Shown: piece after piece, positions 41,021-48,798 of the stretch
Layout: the number at the start of each line of letters is the position of its first letter
Numbering within the stretch: position 1 is the first letter of the stretch
NCBI GenBank assembly: GCA_016882525.1
Contig: VGPU01000015.1
Coordinates: 1-48,798 of the forward strand
Direction: 5' to 3'
DNA length: 48,798 nucleotides
Source: Cyanobacteria bacterium M_surface_10_m2_119
GTDB lineage: Bacteria > Cyanobacteriota > Cyanobacteriia > PCC-6307 > Cyanobiaceae
Translations under genes and position numbers: made by a program
Notes under the pieces: generated by a model
The model's database searches: none
Told to the model about the DNA's origin: nothing
The model's input: the letters and a program-made list of their open reading frames with translations, nothing else

Positions 41021-42351
41021 GCGCCCTGGGCCCGCACCAGCAGCCCATCGCGGGGGGTGGGGCTGGGCAGCAGCTGCAGCTCCAGATCCTGATCGTGGGC
41101 CAGCTCCAGGCGCAGCTGGCGCAACAGGCCCACCACCATCAGGCGGATTTCCAGTTCCGCCAGGGCCTTGCCCAGGCACACCCGCTCTCCGCCGCTGAAG
41201 GGCAGCAGCGTGGCGCCGGTGGCCCCCTCCAGGTGCCGCTGGGGCCGGAAGGTGTTCAGGTCGAGGGGCGTTGCAGCAGCGGCAGTGCCGGCGGGCGGCT
41301 CCGGGGCGTAGCGGTTGGAGGCGGCCAGGGCCACCTGCACCACCCGCCCTGCGGGCACCGCCACGCCGGCGAGGGTGAGGGGCCGGGTGGTGCGGCGGAA
41401 GAAGCCGCCCACCGGCGGGGTGAGCCGCAGCACCTCCTGCACCAGGGCGTTCAGTTGCGGCGCCCGCTGGGGGTCGTAGGCGCTGGCGGCTGCCTCGGCC
41501 GTTGGCGGCCAGGGCAGGGTCTGCAGCTCCTGGCGCAGCCAGTCCTCCACCGGCGGGTGGAGCAGCAGGGCCCGCATCAGGCAGCTGAGTGAGGAGGCGG
41601 TGGTCTCGTAGCCGGCGAAGAGCAGCAGCAGCAACTGCTCCACCAGGTCGTCGTCGGTGAGGGGCACCCCCAGCTCATCGAGGCCGCCCGCCAGCAGGTC
41701 GAGCCCACCGCTGAGCTGGGGGGCCCGCTCGAGCACGCGCTGCAGCCGCGCCAGCAGGCGCCGGCGCGCGGCCAGGGCCCGCGCGAAGGGGCTCCCCGGC
41801 AGCGCCAGGGGGATGGAGAAGAGCGCCTGGGTCCAGATTTCGAAGTCGACGAACAGGGCGTCGCGATCCGGGCCCTCCAGGCCCAGCACCACCGTGGCGA
41901 TCACCGCAAAGGCGAAGCGGCGCATGCGCGCGGCCAGGGGCACCGGCGCGGTCGCCGTCGCCAGCTCCGCGGCCAGCTCGTCGACCAGGCCGACGATGCG
42001 GGGGCTGTAGCGCCTGAGGGCCGCGGCGGAAAACAGCTGCCCCACCACCCGGCGCCGTGCCCTGTGGGCTGGGCCGTTGCGGTTGACCAGGGAGCGGCTG
42101 CCCAGCAGCTGGCGCACGCTCTCGGGCCACCAGCCCTCCACCCCATCGCCGGCGGCCAGCAGATCATCGATCGCCGCTGCCCCCCGGATGAACACCATCG
42201 GCTGACCCAGCAGCACCGTCTCGAACACCTCCCCATGGCGTTCAAAGCGGGTCTGGGCAAAGGCGGGGTCGCGGAAGAAGGCCAGTGCCTCCAGCACGCC
42301 GCCCACGGCGCCGGTGCGGGGGAGGGGGCGCGGGCCCTGCCGGCTGTTCAC
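41017..42351 (-). CDS. Cytochrome P450
   Basis: A 444-residue P450. The heme-binding loop [17 protein letters not shown] has Cys near residue 391; the I-helix oxygen-activating motif is AGYETTASS, and EVLR is the K-helix Exx[12 protein letters not shown] precedes the heme loop. It is soluble-looking with no N-terminal anchor and resembles the CYP120-like group, some members of which oxidise retinoids; that assignment is inference. No redox partner lies nearby. It sits between an ABC ATPase gene (73-base gap) and the photolyase gene (4-base overlap). Confidence 0.92.
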   Translation of the reverse strand: MNSRQGPRPLPRTGAVGGVLEALAFFRDPAFAQTRFERHGEVFETVLLGQPMVFIRGAAAIDDLLAAGDGVEGWWPESVRQLLGSRSLVNRNGPAHRARRRVVGQLFSAAALRRYSPRIVGLVDELAAELATATAPVPLAARMRRFAFAVIATVVLGLEGPDRDALFVDFEIWTQALFSIPLALPGSPFARALAARRRLLARLQRVLERAPQLSGGLDLLAGGLDELGVPLTDDDLVEQLLLLLFAGYETTASSLSCLMRALLLHPPVEDWLRQELQTLPWPPTAEAAASAYDPQRAPQLNALVQEVLRLTPPVGGFFRRTTRPLTLAGVAVPAGRVVQVALAASNRYAPEPPAGTAAAATPLDLNTFRPQRHLEGATGATLLPFSGGERVCLGKALAELEIRLMVVGLLRQLRLELAHDQDLELQLLPSPTPRDGLLVRAQGA

Positions 42352-42424
42352 GGGTCGTGGCCATTGCTGACCGGACCCTAAACAGCACCGCTTCCCCGCC
42401 GCGCCCGGGCCCGTGCTGGGGCCT

Positions 42425-43234
42425 TCAGCCCGGCAGCACCTGGCGCCAGCCGCCGGCGCGCACCACCTGCAGCGGCGTGTCGAACAGGGCGCTGAGGGGG
42501 GCGTTGCTCAGCAGCACATCGGCCGGGCCATCCCCCACCAGCTGGCCCCCCTTGAGCAGCAGCACCCGTTGCACCTCCGGGAGGATCGCCTCCAGGTGGT
42601 GGGTCACCAGCAGCAGGGTGGTGCCCTGCCGGCACAGCTGGCGCAGGTTGGCCAGCAGCTGGTGACGCGCCCGTAGATCGAGCCCGTTGGTGGGCTCATC
42701 GAGCACCAGCACCTCCGGGTTGTGCACCAGGGCCCGGGCGAGCAGCAGGCGTCGCTTCTGGCCCTCGGAGAGTTCGGCGAAGGGGCGGTCGGCCAGCTCG
42801 CCGAGCTGCAGCTCCTCCATCAGCGCCGCCACCCGCCCGCGCTGGGCGGGGCTGGCCACCTGGCTGCGGCCGATCCCCACCGAGCCGAAGAATCCCGAGA
42901 GCACCACATCGCTGGCGGCCACCCGGCCCCGGTAGCTGGTCTGCAGGTCGGTCGACACCAGGCCGATGCGCCGCCGCAGCTCCCAGAGGTTCACCGTGCT
43001 CTGGCCGAACAGACGGAACGCGGAGCCGGGCTTCACCACCGGGTAGAGCTCCCGGCTGAGCAGCTTGACCAGGGCACTTTTGCCCGCGCCGTTGGGCCCC
43101 AGTACCGCGGTGTGTTCGCCCTGGTGCAGGCAGAGGCTCAGGTCCCTGAACACCGGGCGGGGCCCCAGCCAGGCTTCCACCGCCTGCAGCTCCAGGTAGG
43201 GAGGGGCGCCGGCCCCGGGGGCGGCAAGGGTCAT
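42425..43234 (-). CDS. Single-domain ABC ATPase of the ModF/YlmA (COG1119-like) type
   Basis: A 269-residue ATPase with Walker A GPNGAGKSALVK, signature LSEGQKRRLLLARAL, Walker B EVLVLDEPTNGLD and H-loop THH. Segments VVKPGSAFRLFGQSTVNLWELRRRIGLVS and VVLSGFFGSVGIG are characteristic of the ModF/YlmA group. That group was named for molybdenum transport and photorepair, but its function is unproven. No permease or binding protein is adjacent, so it may not be a transporter. ATG 43234 gives the family-like start; the frame open to 43549 is non-conserved. It leads a minus-strand unit with the P450 and photolyase. Confidence 0.82.
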   Translation of the reverse strand: MTLAAPGAGAPPYLELQAVEAWLGPRPVFRDLSLCLHQGEHTAVLGPNGAGKSALVKLLSRELYPVVKPGSAFRLFGQSTVNLWELRRRIGLVSTDLQTSYRGRVAASDVVLSGFFGSVGIGRSQVASPAQRGRVAALMEELQLGELADRPFAELSEGQKRRLLLARALVHNPEVLVLDEPTNGLDLRARHQLLANLRQLCRQGTTLLLVTHHLEAILPEVQRVLLLKGGQLVGDGPADVLLSNAPLSALFDTPLQVVRAGGWRQVLPG

Positions 43235-43825
43235 GGCGCCATCGGCTTCATGAAGTCTCTTGTCCCTGCGTGAAGAGGCATGTGCGCCGGGCTCCTGGTC
43301 CTTGCCGGGGATCGCCGCCTGATCCATGGTGACTGCATCGGGATTCGGAGGCTCCACAGATGGAAGACACCCCCCCTGAGCAGACCGTAGGAGCGCGCTG
43401 ACGATCCGGCCCCTGCTCCAACACTCTCGACGGATCTCTGACGTTCCAGGCCTGTCTGTCGCCCTGCGTGCGACCAGGCCGTCCACTGCACCGTTCACCG
43501 CCGCCCGCTCCCGTCCCAACTGTTTCTGGCTGACGGGAGCCGGCGACATCAGGTGCCCCGGACCCTGCGGAACGTCCCACTAGTCAACTGGCCCCAGGTG
43601 CCAGCGCCGGCAGCTCCGCCCACAACTGAAGATCGCGGGATCCCAGCATCCCCATTCATCCATCAGCACCAGAATCGCGACGCTGCCGGCAGCCCCAGAG
43701 GTTGCCCCCGCGGCTGAGCAGGCAAATGCCCGGGGCCCACGCTCCGGGCTTTGTTGTGAGGGCCGGAAAGCATCCTGGCTCCTCCCGATCATGGGGCGAT
43801 CCCCAGCCGCTGCCGAGCCCCCCTG
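43235..43825. other. Intergenic region between the ABC ATPase and arsS genes
   Basis: 591 bases without a supported gene, between divergent transcription units. It contains a perfect 10-base palindrome CTTCATGAAG (43246-43255) just before the ATPase start and a hairpin at 43728-43749. Open frames here have the Arg/Pro/Ala-rich composition of shadows. No tRNA or known RNA motif was seen. Confidence 0.55.
43728..43755 (+). terminator. Possible hairpin terminator or leader element upstream of arsS
   Basis: GCCCGG and CCGGGC pair around a 10-base loop and are followed by TTTGTTGT. It is 98 bases from the hairpin start to the arsS ATG, with no upstream plus-strand gene to end. It might therefore attenuate arsS transcription instead. 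A weak U-tract limits confidence. Confidence 0.35.
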
Positions 43826-44830
43826 ATGCCAGCCGACCCCCTCGCAGCCGAACGGACCGAGGCGCCGCCCGTGCCCGTGCCCTTTCGAGGGCTGCGCCGG
43901 CAGGCGCTCCGCACCCTGCAGGTGAACCTGGGCTACCGCTGCAATCAGAGCTGCAGCCACTGCCACGTGAATGCAGGGCCCAGCCGCAACGAGATGCTGG
44001 CGGCCGATGCCGTGGCCCTGATCCCTGCGGTGCTGCGGGCCCGGGGGATGCGCTGCCTTGATCTCACCGGCGGCGCGCCGGAGTTGCATCCGCAGTTCCG
44101 CGACCTGGTGCGCAGGGTGCGGGCCCTGGGGGTGGAGGTGATCGATCGCTGCAATCTCACCATCCTCAGCGAGCCGGGCCAGGAGGACCTGGCCTCTTTC
44201 GTGGCGCAAGAAGGGGTCACGGTGGTGGCCTCGCTGCCCTGCTACACCGCGGCCACCGTCGATGAACAGCGGGGGGAGGGGGTCTTTGCGCGCAGCCTGG
44301 CCGGCCTCCGCCAGCTCAACGCCCTCGGCTACGGCCAGCCCGGCAGCGGCCTGGTGCTGAACCTCGTCTACAACCCCCTCGGCCCCCGGCTGCCGCCTCC
44401 CCAGGAGGCCCTCGAGCGCGACTACCGGCGGGAGTTGCTGGCCCGCCATGGCGTGCGCTTCAACAGCCTGCTGGCCCTCACCAACATGCCGATTCAGCGC
44501 TTTGCCGCCGTGCTGCGCAGCCAGGGCGAGCTGGAGGCCTATCAGGCGCTGCTGGAGGCGAACCACCAGCCGGCCAATCTCGAGCGGGTGATGTGCCGCA
44601 CCCTGATCAGCGTCGACTGGCAGGGCTACCTCTACGACTGCGATTTCAACCAGATGCTGCAGCTGCCTGCGGCGGGCCGGCGCCAGCGTCCCCACCTGCG
44701 CGACCTGCTGGACCGGGATCCGGCGGGAGACGCCATCGCCGTGGGGTCCCACTGCTTCGGCTGTACCGCCGGGGCGGGCTCCAGCTGTGGTGGCAGCCTG
44801 AGCCCTGCCAGCGCGTCTGCCCTGCCGTGA
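43826..44830 (+). CDS. arsS: Arsenosugar biosynthesis radical SAM protein ArsS
   Basis: A 334-residue radical SAM enzyme that adds a 5'-deoxyadenosyl group to dimethylarsenic on the way to arsenosugars. The cluster motif is Cys39-x3-Cys43-x2-Cys46 in GYRCNQSCSHCHVNAGPSRNE. DLTGGAPELHP and VIDRCNLTIL are typical of the family. The C-terminal Cys-rich part has VMCRTLISVDWQGYLYDCDFNQML, HCFGCTAGAGSSCGG. It overlaps arsM by 4 bases (GTGA). No arsR-type regulator or arsenate reductase is adjacent. Confidence 0.92.
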   Translation: MPADPLAAERTEAPPVPVPFRGLRRQALRTLQVNLGYRCNQSCSHCHVNAGPSRNEMLAADAVALIPAVLRARGMRCLDLTGGAPELHPQFRDLVRRVRALGVEVIDRCNLTILSEPGQEDLASFVAQEGVTVVASLPCYTAATVDEQRGEGVFARSLAGLRQLNALGYGQPGSGLVLNLVYNPLGPRLPPPQEALERDYRRELLARHGVRFNSLLALTNMPIQRFAAVLRSQGELEAYQALLEANHQPANLERVMCRTLISVDWQGYLYDCDFNQMLQLPAAGRRQRPHLRDLLDRDPAGDAIAVGSHCFGCTAGAGSSCGGSLSPASASALP

Positions 44831-45927
44831 CCCAACCCGCCGCTCCAGCGATCAAGGCCGCCGTGCAGGCCTACTACGGCTCCACCCTGCAGAGCAGCGA
44901 CGACCTGCGCACCAGCGCCTGCTGCGATGCCGGCAGCGTGCCGGATGGGCTCAAGCCCCTGCTGGCGCGCATCCATCCCGACGTGCTGGCCCGCTACTAC
45001 GGCTGCGGCCTGGTGGTGCCCCCCCTGCTGGAGGGTCTGCGGGTGCTGGATCTGGGCTGCGGCAGTGGGCGGGATGTGTATCTGCTGGCCCAGTTGGTGG
45101 GGCCCGGGGGCTCGGTGGTGGGCGTCGACATGACCGCCGAGCAGCTGGCGGTGGCCGAGGGCCATCGGCAGCACCACGCCGAGCAGTTCGGCTACGCCAA
45201 CGTGCGCTTCGTGTGCGGCGAGATTGAACAGCTCGACCGGCTCGGCCTCGAGCCCGCCAGCTTCGACCTGGTGGTGTCCAACTGTGTGGTGAATCTCAGC
45301 ACCGACAAGGAGGCGGTGCTCAGCGGCGTGAGGCGTCTGCTCAAGCCCGGGGGTGAGTTCCACTTCGCCGACGTCTACGCCGATCGGCGGGTGCCTGCGG
45401 CCCTGCAGCAGGACCCCCTGCTCTACGGCGAGTGCCTTGCCGGGGCGCTCTACTGGAACGACTTCCTGCGCCTGGCCCGCGCCGCCGGGTTCAGCGATCC
45501 TCGCCTGGTGGCCGACCGGCCGCTGCTGATCACCGACCCCCAGGTGGCCGCCCGCACGGGCGCCATCGCCTTCCACTCGGCCACCTACCGGCTGTTCAAC
45601 ATCGACGGCCTCGAGGATGCCTGCGAAGACCACGGCCAGGCCGTGATCTATCGGGGCACGGTGCCGGGCCACCCGTCAGTCTTCCCGCTCGACAAGCACC
45701 ACCGGATCGAGACCGGCCGGGTGTTTCCGGTGTGCGGCAACACCTTCCGCATGCTCACCGAAACGCGCCTGGCGCCCCACTTCAGCGCCATCGGGGATTT
45801 CAGCGGCCACTACGGATTCTTTGGGGGCTGCGGCAGCACCTGCCCCTTTGACGGCACTGCAGTGGAGGCCACGGCTGCGGCGGCCCCCATGCCAGCTGAG
45901 TCCGTCAGCGCGGGGGGGTGTTGCTGA
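44827..45927 (+). CDS. arsM: Arsenite S-adenosylmethionine methyltransferase
   Basis: Methylates As(III) stepwise to volatile or sugar-bound forms, using S-adenosylmethionine. The 366-residue protein has the SAM-binding DLGCGSGRDVYLLAQ at 75-89 and Cys residues in the places used by characterised ArsM: Cys32-Cys33 (SACCD), Cys60, Cys153 (SNCVVNL) and Cys203 (GECLAGALYW). The C-terminal domain ends with GGCGSTCPF and GGCC, an additional Cys-rich tail. GTG 44827 overlaps the arsS stop and is preferred to the long frame beginning at 44593, which is antiparallel noise to arsS. The 3' end overlaps the convergent GT2 gene by 23 bases. Confidence 0.93.
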   Translation: MTQPAAPAIKAAVQAYYGSTLQSSDDLRTSACCDAGSVPDGLKPLLARIHPDVLARYYGCGLVVPPLLEGLRVLDLGCGSGRDVYLLAQLVGPGGSVVGVDMTAEQLAVAEGHRQHHAEQFGYANVRFVCGEIEQLDRLGLEPASFDLVVSNCVVNLSTDKEAVLSGVRRLLKPGGEFHFADVYADRRVPAALQQDPLLYGECLAGALYWNDFLRLARAAGFSDPRLVADRPLLITDPQVAARTGAIAFHSATYRLFNIDGLEDACEDHGQAVIYRGTVPGHPSVFPLDKHHRIETGRVFPVCGNTFRMLTETRLAPHFSAIGDFSGHYGFFGGCGSTCPFDGTAVEATAAAAPMPAESVSAGGCC

Positions 45928-47977
45928 TCGGACTGGAGCTGGCAAGCACGATCGGCAGGGCGCTGCGGTGGAACCAGCCAGGGGGACGGGGAGGCCGGAT
46001 CAAGCGCCCGAGCAGGGCCAGCAGGGCCCAGGGTTCCGTCGGGGCCCGCCGCACCGGCCAGCAGCCGGCCTGCTGCCCCAGCTGGGCCTGAAGCCGCAGG
46101 TGCTGCCGGGGAGAGTGCCAGCTCCAGGTCCCCCCCAGGCGCACCCTGCGGCCCTGGTGCTGAAGCTTCCGGGGAAGCAGCGTGAAGCTCTCTTCTCCCA
46201 GGTCTTTCCCCAGGAGACGAATGGGCTGGTGGCTGCAGGAGGGGCCGGCTTGCCAGGCCAGCTCCACCCTCTGCTCGCTGATGGCCTGCACTTGGGCGGT
46301 CCAGCATCTGTCTTCCTGGCTCAGCACCACCTCGAGCTGCACAGGGGCGAACCACACCTCCTGGTCGGCCTGGGCAGCGGGGACCCGATCCCAGCAGATC
46401 CGCACGGCCGCCAGGAGCATCACGATCGCCAGGCCGCTCCAGGCCAGCGGCACCACCGGGCTCGGCCCCTGCGCCAGCAGCACCTGCGCCCCATTGGCCA
46501 GCTGCAGCGCCAGCAGCAGCAGCAGGGGCAGCAGCAGGGGCAGCGCTGGGCTGCTCTCGGCGCCATCGAGGCTCTTGGGGGTGACCCGGAACAGCCGAGG
46601 GCGTCCGAGGGCCGTGGCGATCACAGCCCGCAGCAGGGGCGCCAGAAACACCCAGCGGTAGAGCTCAGGCATCAGGGCCGAGCGCGCATCGCGGCTGAAC
46701 CAGCGCGCCAGCAGCAACTGGGCCAGCAGCAGGGGGAGGGCCGCACTGACCAGCCCCTGATCCCGCAGGAGCAGCGGTGGCACCCCAAGCAGGCCGTAGC
46801 TCAGGGGCATCAGCAGCAGCACGAGCTGGGGCAGCACGTTGCACCAGTGCAGGATCCCCTCGAGGAAGGCCAGCCGCTGCAGGGGGGTGAGCCCGGCGAT
46901 GGTGAGCGGATTGGCGCCGGTGCGCAGGGTCTGGAGGGTGCCGCTGGCCCAGCGGCTGCGCTGGCGGGCCATGGCCATCAGGCTGGGCGGCGCCAGGCCG
47001 GCGCTGAGCTTCTCGTTCAGATAGAGCACCCGGTGCCCGGCAGCGCTCAGGCGGATGCCGGTGGCCAGATCCTCGGAGGAGGTGGCCGTCTCGAAGCCAC
47101 CGACCTGCTCCAGGGCCGTGCGGCGCACCAGGAAGGACGTGCCGGCACAGACCACCGCCCCCACCCCCTGGCGGGTGGGTTCGATCCAGCGGTAGAAGAA
47201 TTCCTCGTCGGGCATCAGCCAGCGTTCCAGCCCGAGGTTGCGGATCACCGGATCCGCATTCCGGTAGCTCTGGGGGGTCTGCACCAGAGCCACCCGGGGA
47301 TCGGCGAACAGCCCCACCGTGCGCTTCAGGAAGGGCCCCTGGGGCACCACGTCGGCATCGAACACCGCCAGCAGCTCCCCTTCCATCCGGGGCAGCGCCT
47401 GGTTGAGGTTGCCGGCCTTCGCATGGCGGCGGTCGCTGCGGCTCAGGTACCGGCATCCCAGCCGCCGGCAGAGGCGTGCCATCTCCGACCGTTGTCCGTC
47501 GTCGAGGAGCCAGACCCGGAACCGGGGGTAGTCGAGGGCCAGGCAGGCCCGCAGGGACTGCTCCACCAGCGCTTCCGGCTCGCCGCAGGTGGGCACCAGC
47601 ACCTCCACCAGGGGCACGCTTGCCCCAGCCCCGAGTTCCCGGCCCAGCCGCTGGGCCGCCTGCTCAGCCTCCGCGGCCACCGGTGGTTCAGGGAACCAGG
47701 CCAGCCCCAGCTGTAGGAGACCATGGCCCAGCAGGGTGGTCTCCGCGGCCAGCAGGAGCAGGCTCAGGCCTGTGGCCAGCGGGCTGCTGATGTTGAGCGT
47801 GGCCGTGACCCGCCAGAGGAGGTAGTGGACACTCAGCAGGGCCAGCACGGCTATGGCCATGCGGCGGTGGCTGATCTGCCGTTCTGCCTCGGGACGGCGA
47901 CGCAGCAGCAGGGCCCAGGCCAACACCACGGCGGCCGGCAGCCAGAGCAGGGGGCCGTTGGTGGCGGGAAAGGCCAA
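45905..47977 (-). CDS. Cellulose-synthase-like glycosyltransferase (GT2, BcsA type)
   Basis: A 690-residue inner-membrane processive glycosyltransferase. N-terminal helices (10-90) precede the catalytic domain with VEVLVPTCGEPEALVEQSL, LLDDG, FDADVVP (Asp207-x-Asp209), TSSEDLATGIRL (Ser-Glu-Asp 301-303) and QRSRW (339-343), the full D,D,D,Q(Q)xRW set. More helices follow, then a C-terminal barrel-like region where BcsA has PilZ. I find no RxxxR or DxSxxG, so c-di-GMP binding is unlikely. No bcsB, bcsC or endoglucanase is adjacent. The start is TTG 47977, directly after the TGA of the upstream gene; it is uncertain. Confidence 0.85.
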   Translation of the reverse strand: MAFPATNGPLLWLPAAVVLAWALLLRRRPEAERQISHRRMAIAVLALLSVHYLLWRVTATLNISSPLATGLSLLLLAAETTLLGHGLLQLGLAWFPEPPVAAEAEQAAQRLGRELGAGASVPLVEVLVPTCGEPEALVEQSLRACLALDYPRFRVWLLDDGQRSEMARLCRRLGCRYLSRSDRRHAKAGNLNQALPRMEGELLAVFDADVVPQGPFLKRTVGLFADPRVALVQTPQSYRNADPVIRNLGLERWLMPDEEFFYRWIEPTRQGVGAVVCAGTSFLVRRTALEQVGGFETATSSEDLATGIRLSAAGHRVLYLNEKLSAGLAPPSLMAMARQRSRWASGTLQTLRTGANPLTIAGLTPLQRLAFLEGILHWCNVLPQLVLLLMPLSYGLLGVPPLLLRDQGLVSAALPLLLAQLLLARWFSRDARSALMPELYRWVFLAPLLRAVIATALGRPRLFRVTPKSLDGAESSPALPLLLPLLLLLALQLANGAQVLLAQGPSPVVPLAWSGLAIVMLLAAVRICWDRVPAAQADQEVWFAPVQLEVVLSQEDRCWTAQVQAISEQRVELAWQAGPSCSHQPIRLLGKDLGEESFTLLPRKLQHQGRRVRLGGTWSWHSPRQHLRLQAQLGQQAGCWPVRRAPTEPWALLALLGRLIRPPRPPGWFHRSALPIVLASSSPISNTPPR

Positions 47978-48685
47978 TCAGGGCTGGGCGGGGACGGCGG
48001 CCGGACACTGCTGGGCAGCGAAATCACAGGCGGTGATCGCCGGCTTCTGCCAGTGCAAGGGGATTTCCAGCAGATCCCGCGGCCCGCTGATGCCCTGGGC
48101 CAGGAACACGACGGCCGCCAGCACCGTTGCCGACACATGCAGCCGCCTCCAGCGCGGGCTGCGCTGGGTTTCCGGCTTGGCGGCCATCGCCAGCAGCAGC
48201 AGGCCGCAGAGGCCGATGCCCCCCCAGAAATGTGATTGCCAGAAGGCGGGCTCCAGGGGGTTGTCGCCCAGGCGCCACACTTCGGGCTGCAGGCCCAGCC
48301 CGATCAGGCCGACCCAGCAGAGGAGGGCGAAGCAGGCCCGATAGGCCGCGGCCCGCACCCGCCACAGGCAGGCCAGGCTCACCGCAGTTCCCAGGGCCAC
48401 CAGGGCCAACAGCCCCAGGCGGCCCGCCTCGCCGGGGAGGGACGCCGGAGGCACCTTGGTGCCGATCACCACGACCAGTGCGATCAGCACAGAACCCACC
48501 ACGGTGGAGGTGAGCCAACGGCCGAGATCGGCGTGGTCCTGGCCGGTCTGGGGGGGGAGCTTGGCCTGGCCGAGGCGCCGGGCCCGGGCCTGGAGCCCGA
48601 GGCGTGCGGCCATCCCCAGCAGGGGATAGACGAGCACCACGGCGGCCACCGGGTGGATCAGCCAGAGCCAGTCGATCGTCTGCAT
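47978..48685 (-). CDS. DUF4079-like membrane protein
   Basis: A 235-residue protein with about six hydrophobic segments, including WLIHPVAAVVLVYPLLGMAA, TSTVVGSVLIALVVVIGTKVP, LALVALGTAVSLACLWRVRA and LHVSATVLAAVVFLAQGISGPRDLLEIP. The pattern of WLWLIHP near the start and a final HxSATVLA helix resembles DUF4079 membrane proteins of cyanobacteria and plants, of unknown function. ATG 48685 is chosen; a TTG at 48721 would add 12 residues. It is directly followed on the minus strand by the cellulose-synthase-like gene, whose start touches its stop, so the two are probably cotranscribed. Confidence 0.75.
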   Translation of the reverse strand: MQTIDWLWLIHPVAAVVLVYPLLGMAARLGLQARARRLGQAKLPPQTGQDHADLGRWLTSTVVGSVLIALVVVIGTKVPPASLPGEAGRLGLLALVALGTAVSLACLWRVRAAAYRACFALLCWVGLIGLGLQPEVWRLGDNPLEPAFWQSHFWGGIGLCGLLLLAMAAKPETQRSPRWRRLHVSATVLAAVVFLAQGISGPRDLLEIPLHWQKPAITACDFAAQQCPAAVPAQP

Positions 48686-48798
48686 GAAGGCCAGCAGCCC
48701 ATGTTCAGGAATTCTGTCCAAGCTCGGTGGCCGCTGCAGGGTGGGGTGCCACCCGGTGGGTTCTCCGTATCCAGCGCCACCCCCACCGGGGCCGGGAT

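Noticed and set aside
43580-44752. 390-residue minus-strand frame over arsS
   Set aside because: Antisense shadow; arsS has complete radical-SAM motifs on the plus strand.
47170-47190. Possible tRNA T-arm (GGTTCGATCC)
   Set aside because: Lies within the GT2 coding sequence and has no acceptor or anticodon arms around it.

Overview
The window reads as a chromosomal segment of a GC-rich unicellular cyanobacterium, most likely a picocyanobacterium of the Cyanobium/Synechococcus group (inferred). Support: a complete dark-operative protochlorophyllide reductase locus (chlN, chlB, chlL), a 48-residue high-light-inducible protein, a cyanobacterial-style PyrF-PyrE fusion, DUF4079- and DUF2811-like proteins and a picocyanobacterial-type speD. 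I saw no rRNA, tRNA, CRISPR array, transposase, phage or plasmid gene. Coding density is high, with many 4-base start/stop overlaps.

Layout. 1-6.6 kb: 5' end of speD (cut by the window edge), acetate kinase, a mini cyclic-nucleotide-binding protein, a TerB-like protein coupled to an MFS transporter, a sulfide:quinone oxidoreductase, a small conserved protein and dihydroorotase. 6.6-17.8 kb: a pyruvate-kinase-like protein coupled to glycogen phosphorylase, a two-RCK membrane protein, the PyrF-PyrE fusion and an orphan RND pump. 17.8-24.9 kb, minus strand: chlN-chlB-chlL, then an APH/P-loop kinase fusion, an SDR and a K+ channel in a tightly packed run. 25.2-37.3 kb: a signalling island with a low-GC PAS-GGDEF protein, a frameshifted RTX-like gene, a DUF2126 protein, an RCK K+ channel, H-NOX, an HNOBA-GGDEF protein, a GAF-HD-GYP protein and a PAS-GGDEF-EAL protein. 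37.4-39.1 kb: hli with a terminator, a broken metal-binding lipoprotein gene and a DUF2811-like gene. 39.4-43.2 kb: ABC ATPase, P450 and photolyase in one direction. 43.8-45.9 kb: an arsS-arsM arsenosugar pair. 45.9-48.7 kb: a cellulose-synthase-like GT2 and a DUF4079 membrane protein.

How the genes work together. Glycogen phosphorylase, the pyruvate-kinase-like protein and acetate kinase fit dark carbon catabolism and fermentation. The most notable system is at 32.3-37.3 kb. An H-NOX heme sensor overlaps a gene whose N-terminus resembles the H-NOX-associated domain of animal soluble guanylate cyclase, but whose output domain is a diguanylate cyclase. HD-GYP and EAL phosphodiesterases follow convergently. 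This looks like a split, cyclase-swapped relative of the NO receptor that signals through c-di-GMP.

Other sequence-level signals: three convergent gene junctions carry short tandem duplications over the stop codons, two genes are broken (one at a G7 run, one by an amber codon plus a C9 run), and helically phased A/T tracts lie in the 39.1-39.4 kb gap.
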